DNA from: Lachnoclostridium sp. UBA7097
GTDB taxonomy: Bacteria > Bacillota > Clostridia > Lachnospirales > Lachnospiraceae
Reading direction: 5' to 3'
Assembly (NCBI GenBank): GCA_002499945.1
Contig: DKYP01000018.1
Coordinates: 27,612-39,299 of the forward strand
Length of the DNA: 11,688 bases
Made by a program: the position numbers and the translations under genes. This document shows, piece by piece, positions 5,410 to 11,688 of the stretch (position 1 is its first letter; each line of letters opens with the position of its first letter). The notes under the pieces were generated by a model. That model saw nothing but the letters and a program-made list of their open reading frames with translations, did not search any database and had not been told where the DNA came from.

Positions 5410-7536
5410 ATGAAGGTTACAAAACGTGATGGCAGGATTGTAGATTATGACCGCAATAAAATAGTGGTTGCAATACAGAAGGCAAATGCGGAAGTTGACC
5501 AATATGAAAAAGTGTCTGAAGAAAAAATTGATTCTATTGTAGCAGGCATTGAGAATAAGCGTATGGACAATCTGATGGTTGAAGATATCCAGGATATGAT
5601 TGAACAGAAGCTTATGAGCGAGGGCAAGTTTGAGCTCGCCAAGAAGTATATAATATACAGGTATACACGTGAAATGGTACGGCGTGCCAACACAACTGAT
5701 GACTCTATTATGAGCCTTATTAAGAACAGTAATAAAGACGTTATGGAGGAAAATTCCAATAAGAATGCCTATATTGCATCTACACAGAGGGACCTTATAG
5801 CTGGTGAGGTGTCCAAAGACCTTACAAAAAGGGTGCTTCTTCCAGAGAAGATTGTTAAAGCACATGAAGAAGGCATACTGCATTTCCACGATATGGATTA
5901 TTTCCTGCAAAGCATTTTTAACTGCTGCCTTATTAATATCGGTGATATGCTTGAAAACGGCACTGTTATGAATGGAAAACTTATAGAAAGCCCTAAAAGC
6001 TTCCAGGTGGCATGTACCGTTATGACACAGATTATTTCTGCCGTTGCAAGCAGCCAGTACGGGGGACAGTCAGTTGATATAAGGCATCTTGGCAAATACC
6101 TGCGCAAAAGCCATGATAAATATGCAAGGCATTACAGGCAGAAGTATGGTGACGGGATAAGTGAAGAGGTACTGGAGGAATTTGTACAGGACAGGCTTTC
6201 CGATGAACTTAAATCAGGCGTACAGACTATACAGTACCAGATTAATACATTAATGACAACAAACGGGCAGTCACCTTTTGTAACTTTATTTTTAAACCTG
6301 GATATAAATGACCCTTATATTAATGAAAATGCAATGATTATTGAAGAAATACTTAACCAGCGCATAGAGGGCATTAAAAATGAAAAAGGTGTATACGTTA
6401 CACCAGCATTTCCAAAGCTTATATATGTACTTGATGAACACAACTGCCTGAAAGGAGGTCCATACGATTATCTTACAAAACTTGCAGTAAAATGTTCCGC
6501 CAAAAGAATGTACCCTGATTATATTTCTGCCAAAAAAATGCGTGAAAACTACGAAGGCAATGTATTTTCATGTATGGGCTGCAGGAGTTTCCTTACACCA
6601 TGGAAAGATGAAAACGGGCAGTACAAGTTTGAAGGGCGTTTTAACCAGGGTGTTGTAAGCATAAACCTTCCGCAGATAGGCATAATAGCAGACGGGGATG
6701 AGGAGGTATTCTGGGAACTTTTAGAAGAACGCCTTGCACTCTGCTTTGAAGCGCTTATGTGCAGGCATCATTCACTTGAAGGCACACTTTCAAGTGTAAG
6801 CCCTATACACTGGCAGTATGGTGCAATAGCCAGGCTTGGCAAAAACGAGCCTATAGATAAACTCCTGCATAACGGATATTCAACTATATCTTTAGGATAT
6901 ATTGGCTTATATGAAGTTACCAAACTTATGACAGGCGTAAGCCACACAAACCCAAAAGGGACCAACTTTGCCCTGCGCCTTATGAAGCGCCTGCGCCTTG
7001 CCTGTGATACATGGAAGCTTGAAACAGGAATAGGTTTCGGGCTGTATGGCACACCGGCAGAAAGCCTTTGTTACCGTTTTGCTGAGATTGATAAAAAGAA
7101 ATTTGGCATAATAAAAGATATAACAGACAAGGGGTACTATACTAACTCATACCATATTGATGTGCGTGAAAAAATAGACGCATTCAGCAAATTCAGGTTT
7201 GAAAGCCAGTTCCAGAAGATTTCTTCAGGTGGCGCAATTTCATATGTTGAAATACCAAATATGAAACATAACACCAGTGCATTGGAAGACCTTGTAAAAT
7301 TCATCTATGAAAACATACAATATGCAGAATTTAACACCAAATCCGATTACTGCCACGTATGTGGTTTTGATGGTGAAATCATAGTAAATGACAACCTTGA
7401 ATGGGAATGCCCGCAATGCCATAATAAAGATAAAAATAAAATGAACGTTACAAGAAGGACATGTGGCTACCTTGGTGAAAATTTCTGGAATGACGGCAAG
7501 ACAAAAGAAATAAGTTCAAGGGTACTGCATCTTTAA
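5410..7536 (+). CDS. nrdD: anaerobic ribonucleoside-triphosphate reductase
   Basis: The 708-residue class III reductase converts ribonucleoside triphosphates to deoxy forms without oxygen, using a glycyl radical. The N-terminus is an ATP-cone (about 1-95, beginning VTKRDGRIVDYDRNKIVVAI), the allosteric activity switch. The middle has the family's FSCMGCRSFL and SLGYIGLYE stretches. The C-terminal metal site is Cys648, Cys651, Cys667, Cys670 (CHVCG and CPQCH). It is followed by RRTCGYLGENFW, in which Gly686 is the expected radical residue. The length matches E. coli NrdD (712). AGGAG at 5395-5399 lies 10 bases ahead of the ATG. It is the first gene of a two-gene operon with its activase nrdG 46 bases downstream, under probable NrdR control. 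Confidence 0.97.
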   Translation: MKVTKRDGRIVDYDRNKIVVAIQKANAEVDQYEKVSEEKIDSIVAGIENKRMDNLMVEDIQDMIEQKLMSEGKFELAKKYIIYRYTREMVRRANTTDDSIMSLIKNSNKDVMEENSNKNAYIASTQRDLIAGEVSKDLTKRVLLPEKIVKAHEEGILHFHDMDYFLQSIFNCCLINIGDMLENGTVMNGKLIESPKSFQVACTVMTQIISAVASSQYGGQSVDIRHLGKYLRKSHDKYARHYRQKYGDGISEEVLEEFVQDRLSDELKSGVQTIQYQINTLMTTNGQSPFVTLFLNLDINDPYINENAMIIEEILNQRIEGIKNEKGVYVTPAFPKLIYVLDEHNCLKGGPYDYLTKLAVKCSAKRMYPDYISAKKMRENYEGNVFSCMGCRSFLTPWKDENGQYKFEGRFNQGVVSINLPQIGIIADGDEEVFWELLEERLALCFEALMCRHHSLEGTLSSVSPIHWQYGAIARLGKNEPIDKLLHNGYSTISLGYIGLYEVTKLMTGVSHTNPKGTNFALRLMKRLRLACDTWKLETGIGFGLYGTPAESLCYRFAEIDKKKFGIIKDITDKGYYTNSYHIDVREKIDAFSKFRFESQFQKISSGGAISYVEIPNMKHNTSALEDLVKFIYENIQYAEFNTKSDYCHVCGFDGEIIVNDNLEWECPQCHNKDKNKMNVTRRTCGYLGENFWNDGKTKEISSRVLHL

Positions 7537-7582
7537 ATTTAATCTGCTGGAAAAGAAAGGATTAAGGGATTATTAATTTATT

Positions 7583-8107
7583 ATGAATTATGCAGAAATC
7601 AAAAAATGTGACGTTGCCAACGGGCCAGGTGTCAGGGTATCACTTTTCGTAAGTGGCTGCACACACCACTGCAAAGAGTGCTTTAACCCTGAAACATGGG
7701 ATTTTAACTATGGCAGGGAATTTACAGATAATACAGAAGAAGAAATTATAAAATACATGGAACCAGAATATATAAAAGGGCTTACACTGCTTGGTGGAGA
7801 GCCGCTTGAACACTGCAACCAGCAGGGACTTCTGCCATTGTTAAGAAAAGTTAAACGGATATATCCAGAAAAAAATATCTGGTGCTTTACAGGCTATGAC
7901 TTTGAAAAAGATGTCACAGGGCATATGCTTGGTGAATGGGAAGAAACAAAAGAAATGCTTTCTTATATTGATGTTATGGTAGACGGGGAATTTATGGCAG
8001 ATAAAAAAGACTTAAACCTGGTATTTAAAGGTTCCTCTAACCAGAGAACCATAATGGTGCAGGAAAGCATGAAATGCGGGGAAATTGTATACTGGGAAAG
8101 GGAATAA
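7583..8107 (+). CDS. nrdG: anaerobic ribonucleotide reductase-activating protein
   Basis: The 174-residue radical SAM enzyme makes the glycyl radical on NrdD by reductive cleavage of S-adenosylmethionine. The 4Fe-4S ligands are Cys26, Cys30 and Cys33 in GCTHHCKECF (the CxxxCxxC motif), and the SAM-contacting GGEP follows in LTLLGGEPLEH. It also has the NGPGVRVSLFVSGC opening typical of NrdG. Its size is usual for the family (about 155-180). The ribosome binding site is poor: AAGGG at 7564-7568 is 14 bases from the ATG, so translation may depend partly on coupling with nrdD. A long terminator follows the stop. Confidence 0.96.
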   Translation: MNYAEIKKCDVANGPGVRVSLFVSGCTHHCKECFNPETWDFNYGREFTDNTEEEIIKYMEPEYIKGLTLLGGEPLEHCNQQGLLPLLRKVKRIYPEKNIWCFTGYDFEKDVTGHMLGEWEETKEMLSYIDVMVDGEFMADKKDLNLVFKGSSNQRTIMVQESMKCGEIVYWERE

Positions 8108-8176
8108 TAAAACAGATATATATAGATGTGTATATGAAAATATATATAAAATTGCATAAACTATAAAGGGTGTAAA

Positions 8177-8222
8177 AATAATTAAAGGCACATGCTTTAA
8201 AAAGCGTGTGCCTTTAATTATT
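8177..8222. terminator. long symmetric terminator hairpin after nrdG
   Basis: A 22-pair stem joins 8177-8198 to 8201-8222 (core GGCACATGC with GCGTGTGCC, one T-G wobble) around a very small loop. The arms begin and end in A/T runs (AATAATTAAA, TTTAATTATT), so it can act as an intrinsic terminator in either direction. It closes the nrdDG operon and insulates it from the polysaccharide operon. Confidence 0.8.
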
Positions 8223-8304
8223 TCATTATAACTATCCAGAAAGCTATATAAGATATGGGATATAAGCACTACTGGAAATAACCGCCTTATAAAAACCAGA
8301 AAAG

Positions 8305-8333
8305 TTTTCGTAAAAGCTATTGAAAAACGAAAA
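8305..8333. repeat. inverted repeat around the -35 box, possible operator
   Basis: TTTTCGT (8305-8311) and ACGAAAA (8327-8333) are perfectly complementary. Their centres are 22 bases apart, two helical turns, and they bracket the TTGAAA -35 box of the following promoter. That arrangement fits a repressor operator, but the regulator is unknown. Confidence 0.3.
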
Positions 8334-8348
8334 TAAATGTGTTATTAT
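8320..8348 (+). promoter_or_regulatory. promoter of the polysaccharide operon
   Basis: TTGAAA (8320-8325) and TATTAT (8343-8348) are exactly 17 bases apart. Transcription would begin near 8355, leaving an untranslated leader of about 210 bases before the glycosyltransferase gene. A second TATAAT at 8369-8374 has no convincing -35. Confidence 0.6.
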
Positions 8349-8354
8349 CTTCAC

Positions 8355-8566
8355 TGTGCAAGATAGAATATAATTTTTATAACGTTGTATTTTGTGCTAT
8401 ACATTTGCATTGTTCCAATATGGTTAATATATATTTGAAATAATGCGGCTACAAGCAGGCAATAGCTTATATAGTGCTGCATATATGGAAGTGAATGGAA
8501 CAAATGGAGTGTATGGCTGGCATTGGCAGCGGTCCGTAAAAAATAATTTTTAAGAGGGATTGGGTA
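8355..8566 (+). other. long structured 5' leader of the polysaccharide operon
   Basis: The predicted leader carries a closing stem, TGTTCCA (8411-8417) with TGGAACA (8496-8502), extendable by about three pairs across a bulge. It encloses a second stem, ATGCGGC (8443-8449) with GCTGCAT (8476-8482), and a small AAGC/GCTT hairpin inside that. This nested fold in an AT-rich region suggests a regulatory RNA. It matches no riboswitch I recognise. A possible 22-codon reading frame (8485-8553) ends just before the ribosome binding site. Apart from these elements and the terminator and promoter already listed, I see no gene in 8108-8566. Confidence 0.4.
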
Positions 8567-9361
8567 ATGGATATGAGTGTAAAAAAAGAACAAGTAAAAT
8601 TTACTCATAAAGTTGATAAATCAAAAATCCCTACCTGCAATATTATGGGAGTTGAAATTGCTGCCATTAATATGGACTGGCTTGTTAAATTCACAGAAAA
8701 ATATATTAAAGAACTTTCTGGTGATTATATGTGTGTTTCAAATGTACATACAACAGTTACAGCATATGAAAATGAAACATACAAATCAATACAAAATGGC
8801 GGGATAATGGCAATCCCAGACGGAGGTCCTTTGTCTTTGGTCGGTCAGAAACGAGGATATAAAAATATGAGCCGCACAACCGGACCGGATTATATGGCAG
8901 AAGTATTTAAAATAAGTGCAGAAAAAGGTTACAGGCATTTCTTTTATGGAAGCACTAAAGAAACAATTACCAAATTAAAAAAGGTTCTGGAAAAAGATTA
9001 TCCAGGAATACAAATAGCTGGGATGTACAGTCCTCCGTTCAGGAAAATGACAAAAGAAGAGGATAGTGAAATAACCAGCCAGATAAATAATACTAGACCT
9101 GATTTTATATGGGTTGGATTAGGTGCACCAAAACAGGAAATATGGATGGCAGGACACCAAGGAAAAGTAAAAGGTTTTATGGTTGGTGTTGGAGCCGGAT
9201 TTGACTATTTTGCTGGGAATATTGAAAGAGCACCAGAATGGATGCAGAAAAATAATATGGAATGGTTTTATAGATTATTCCAAGACCCATGGAGACTTTT
9301 TGGCAGATACCTGCATACAAATACAAAGTTTATCTGGAATTCTTATATTAGAGGAAAGTAA
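8567..9361 (+). CDS. WecG/TagA/CpsF-family glycosyltransferase (GT26)
   Basis: The 264-residue protein transfers a sugar (in characterised members N-acetylmannosamine or its uronic acid) onto an undecaprenyl-diphosphate-linked sugar on the inner membrane face, an early step in teichoic acid or exopolysaccharide assembly. Family motifs run in order: VSNVHTTV (57-64), AIPDGGPL with Asp85 as the likely catalytic Asp, TTGPD (104-108), FFYGS (125-129), PDFIWVGLGAPKQEIWM (178-194), GVGAGFDYFAGNIERAPEWM (207-226). The tail EWFYRLFQDPWRLFGRYL (232-249), with several Arg residues, mediates membrane attachment in this family. The ATG at 8567 is chosen because GAGGG (8554-8558) lies 8 bases ahead; an in-frame ATG at 8573 is less well placed. 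It is the first gene of the operon, with the next gene 48 bases on. The sugar specificity cannot be read from sequence. Confidence 0.93.
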   Translation: MDMSVKKEQVKFTHKVDKSKIPTCNIMGVEIAAINMDWLVKFTEKYIKELSGDYMCVSNVHTTVTAYENETYKSIQNGGIMAIPDGGPLSLVGQKRGYKNMSRTTGPDYMAEVFKISAEKGYRHFFYGSTKETITKLKKVLEKDYPGIQIAGMYSPPFRKMTKEEDSEITSQINNTRPDFIWVGLGAPKQEIWMAGHQGKVKGFMVGVGAGFDYFAGNIERAPEWMQKNNMEWFYRLFQDPWRLFGRYLHTNTKFIWNSYIRGK

Positions 9362-9409
9362 ATATAGAGAAAATTATTTTTAACAATATATTGGTTTAAG
9401 GAGCCAAAA

Positions 9410-10528
9410 GTGAGAGTAGTAATTGATTGCTTTAAACAAATAAAGGGAGAAGGCAAAAGTATTGGAATTTATAATGTTGCATTAAGCCTTGTCCAGAATT
9501 TAGCCAAAGAACAAAAACATTCAGACAATAAAATTATTAAATCATACGAAATTGTTATTTTAGGAAATGAATATAATGAAAAAGATTTTAATATTGAGGG
9601 GACTAGATTTATAAGTGTAAAAAATTATAATCCTAAAAATAAAATCCATTGTATATTATGGGAATTATTTGGAGTTATTTATGTTTGTAAAAAATTAAAA
9701 GCTGATAAAATTATATTTCCTAGAGGGTATTGTGCTTTAATACATCCAATTGGTGATATTGTACTTATTCATGATTTAATACCATTTTATTATAATGAGC
9801 ATTTTCCTGGTGTATTTAGAAAATTAGAAAATGCTTATATAATGAACAGATTAAAGACATCTGCAAGGTCTGCGAAGCAGGTTATTACAATATCCGAAGC
9901 ATCAAAAAGGGATATTATGAAGTATTGTGGTGTTGATGAAGAAAAGATAACTGTTATATATAATGCATGTAATGCCATTTCTTTTTCAGAGGAGAAAGCC
10001 AGACAAGAAAAACCTTATATTTGTGCAGTTACTTCAGATTTGCCACATAAAAATGCAAAAGGTATTTTATTAAGTTATAAAAAATATTGCACAATTACAG
10101 AAAATCCATTAAGACTTGTAGTTATTGGTATTTCTGATACATCATGTTGTGAATTACCTGAATATATAAATTCTAATATAACTTGTTATAAATTTATTAA
10201 GGATAACATGGAAATGTACAGACTGATAAACAATAGTACTGTATTTATATTTCTTTCATTAATAGAAGGATTCGGACTGCCACCAATTGAAGCTATGCAG
10301 TTAAGAGTACCTGTAATTTGTTCAGATGTAAGTTCTTTACCTGAAGTTACTGGAAATGCCGCAGTTCTGGTTAATCCCTATTTTCCAGATGTAATTGCAG
10401 AAAAACTTGATAGTCTGGTTAAAAACCAGGGTATGCAGAAAGAATTAGTAAACAGAGGAATAGAAAATATAAAGCGGTTTTCATGGGAAACACGCTCAAA
10501 ACTTTATTGGAAAGAGATTATAAAGTAA
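9410..10528 (+). CDS. GT-B glycosyltransferase, GT4-like
   Basis: The 372-residue protein is a two-domain GT-B glycosyltransferase of the mannosyltransferase type. The N-terminal half has a short glycine-bearing loop (GEGKSIGIYNVAL) and HDLIPFYYNEHFPGVFR (121-137), both typical of this group. The linker region reads SAKQVITISEASKRDI. The C-terminal donor-binding half has FLSLIEGFGLPPIEAM (281-296), which carries the E-x7-E signature (Glu286, Glu294), and CSDVSSLPEVTGNAAVLVNP (304-323). It should transfer a sugar from a nucleotide or lipid donor during repeat-unit assembly. It uses a GTG start at 9410, supported by AAGGAG (9398-9403) at 6 bases. The DNA is clearly more AT-rich than nrdD upstream, which fits a transferred surface-polysaccharide gene. 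Confidence 0.92.
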   Translation: MRVVIDCFKQIKGEGKSIGIYNVALSLVQNLAKEQKHSDNKIIKSYEIVILGNEYNEKDFNIEGTRFISVKNYNPKNKIHCILWELFGVIYVCKKLKADKIIFPRGYCALIHPIGDIVLIHDLIPFYYNEHFPGVFRKLENAYIMNRLKTSARSAKQVITISEASKRDIMKYCGVDEEKITVIYNACNAISFSEEKARQEKPYICAVTSDLPHKNAKGILLSYKKYCTITENPLRLVVIGISDTSCCELPEYINSNITCYKFIKDNMEMYRLINNSTVFIFLSLIEGFGLPPIEAMQLRVPVICSDVSSLPEVTGNAAVLVNPYFPDVIAEKLDSLVKNQGMQKELVNRGIENIKRFSWETRSKLYWKEIIK

Positions 10529-10559
10529 TAGATTTTATACAACAAAGGGGCTGGAATAA

Positions 10560-11688
10560 GTGAAGATACTTTATGTTTTGAATGATACCATGAAACTTGG
10601 CGGAACAGAGAGTGTTGTTCTTAATTACTATGACCATATAAACCATAATACTATAAATATTGATTTTATGCTCCATACTACAAAGGAAGAAATGGATAAT
10701 AATCAAATATGTGATAAACTGAAACAAACAGGAGCTAATATATTTTGTGTTACGCCGAGAAATATTAGTATTAAAAAAAACAAACAGGATATTTATAATG
10801 TTTTAAAAACTAATAAATATGATGCTGTCCATTCCCATGCTGATTGTGTAGGAGCATATATTTTAAAGATAGCAAAACAAGCAGGAATAAAAATAAGAAT
10901 AGCACATAGTCATAGTACACAAATTCCTATAAAACCAGATAGCCTGAAAAATATTTTGCATATTATGTATTTAGAATACTGCAGGTATAATATATGCAAA
11001 CAAGCTAATTATTATATGGCATGTTCATTAGCAGCAGGGAAGTGGCTGTTTGGTAAAAAGAATGTAGAAAGTGGAAAGGTATATATTTTAAAAAATGCTA
11101 TAGACTTAGATAAGTTCGGATTTAATTTTTCAAAAAGAAAAGAAATAAAAGAGAAACTTAAATTACAAAATAATTTTGTAGTAGGACATGTAGGAAGATT
11201 TTCAAATGAAAAAAATCATAAATTTCTTATCAAAGTTTTTTTTAATATCTACCAAAAAAATAAAAATGCAAGATTACTGTTGGTTGGTACTGGAGAATAT
11301 TTTGAGCAGATTAAAAACATGGTCAAGGCTTTAAAATTAGAACATGCAGTTGTGTTTTATGGAAATTCATCTAATGTAAGTGAACTTTTACAAGTCATGG
11401 ACGTTTTTGTATTCCCATCTTTATATGAAGGTTTAGGTATTGTTTTAATTGAAGCACAGGTAAATGGATTGCCATGCTATGTATCAGATTGTAAAAATGT
11501 TTCTAAAGAAGCATGTATAACAGATTTAGTAACAACGTGTAAATTATCTAATCCAGCGGAATGGGCTGAAAAAATAGTTTCTCAAAAGAACCAAAGAAAA
11601 AATTATTTTGATATTATAAGAGATAAAGGATATGATATTTTTTTAGAAGCAGAAAAACTGGAACATTATTATTTAGAATTAAAAAATA
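10560..11688 (+). CDS. GT-B glycosyltransferase, GT4-like (3' end beyond window)
   Basis: The frame opens at GTG 10560 and stays open for 376 codons to the window edge, so it is partial. AAAGGGG (10544-10550) lies 9 bases ahead of the start; the in-frame ATG at 10590 has no ribosome binding site. The N-terminus reads MKLGGTESVVLNYY, a glycine loop typical of EpsF-like glycosyltransferases, and RIAHSHST (His116, His118) is the common inner motif of that group. The C-terminal domain starts GHVGRFSNEKNHKFL and has PSLYEGLGIVLIEAQ with the E-x7-E pair Glu290 and Glu298. It follows the previous glycosyltransferase by 31 bases and belongs to the same operon. Most of a typical GT4 protein is already present, so little may be missing. 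The AT-rich codon use matches its neighbour. Confidence 0.9.
   Translation, partial: MKILYVLNDTMKLGGTESVVLNYYDHINHNTINIDFMLHTTKEEMDNNQICDKLKQTGANIFCVTPRNISIKKNKQDIYNVLKTNKYDAVHSHADCVGAYILKIAKQAGIKIRIAHSHSTQIPIKPDSLKNILHIMYLEYCRYNICKQANYYMACSLAAGKWLFGKKNVESGKVYILKNAIDLDKFGFNFSKRKEIKEKLKLQNNFVVGHVGRFSNEKNHKFLIKVFFNIYQKNKNARLLLVGTGEYFEQIKNMVKALKLEHAVVFYGNSSNVSELLQVMDVFVFPSLYEGLGIVLIEAQVNGLPCYVSDCKNVSKEACITDLVTTCKLSNPAEWAEKIVSQKNQRKNYFDIIRDKGYDIFLEAEKLEHYYLELKN

Noticed and set aside
5353..5910. 185-codon frame on the minus strand over the start of nrdD
   Set aside because: It is the antisense of a highly conserved gene, has no ribosome binding site and encodes a Cys/His/Ile-rich sequence with no recognisable domain.
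8507..8540. JUMPstart/ops-like element (GGCAGCGGTCCG compared with GGCGGTAGCG)
   Set aside because: The core order differs and the similarity is only a few bases; not strong enough to call.
1..11688. Transposons, CRISPR arrays, tRNA or rRNA genes, prophage genes
   Set aside because: None seen: no repeated spacer pattern, no transposase or integrase motifs, no tRNA-like cloverleaf or rRNA sequence.

Overview
The window looks like chromosome from a low-GC, Gram-positive anaerobe of the class Clostridia. The best guess is a Lachnospiraceae-type gut or rumen bacterium. The reasons are AT-rich intergenic DNA with TATAAT/TATTAT promoters, strong purine-rich ribosome binding sites, an oxygen-sensitive class III ribonucleotide reductase pair (nrdD-nrdG), a SpoIID/LytB-domain protein, and a WecG/TagA-type glycosyltransferase heading a surface-polysaccharide operon. 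The family assignment is inference from gene content and style; there is no rRNA or other marker gene here.

Layout. (1) 180-1841 (+): secreted or membrane-anchored SpoIID/LytB-domain protein, convergent with (2) a minus-strand two-gene operon, 3389-1844, encoding a PHP-domain metal-dependent phosphoesterase and a YihY/BrkB-type membrane protein. (3) Diverging from that operon, 3523-4029 (+): a flavin reductase-like FMN-binding protein. (4) 4030-4436: no ordinary gene, but a promoter, a series of five hairpins and a GC-rich terminator that together look like a stand-alone structured RNA of about 220 nt. (5) 4437-5228 (+): a sigma-70-like protein without region 4 and with an eroded promoter-melting region. 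(6) 5410-8107 (+): nrdD and nrdG, preceded by two NrdR-like boxes at three-helical-turn spacing and followed by a very long terminator hairpin. (7) 8230-8566: promoter plus a structured leader of about 200 nt, then (8) 8567 to the window end (+): a WecG/TagA/CpsF glycosyltransferase and two GT-B (GT4-like) glycosyltransferases, the last cut by the window edge. These are probably the first genes of an exopolysaccharide, teichoic-acid-like or capsule cluster. The DNA becomes clearly more AT-rich from the second glycosyltransferase onward.

How the parts fit. nrdD-nrdG make deoxynucleotides without oxygen, with NrdR as the likely repressor. The 8567-onward operon builds a surface glycan on a lipid carrier and is probably regulated through its long leader. 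The SpoIID-domain protein probably trims peptidoglycan outside the membrane. The least explained part is 4054-5228: a small structured RNA immediately upstream of a degenerate sigma-factor-like protein.
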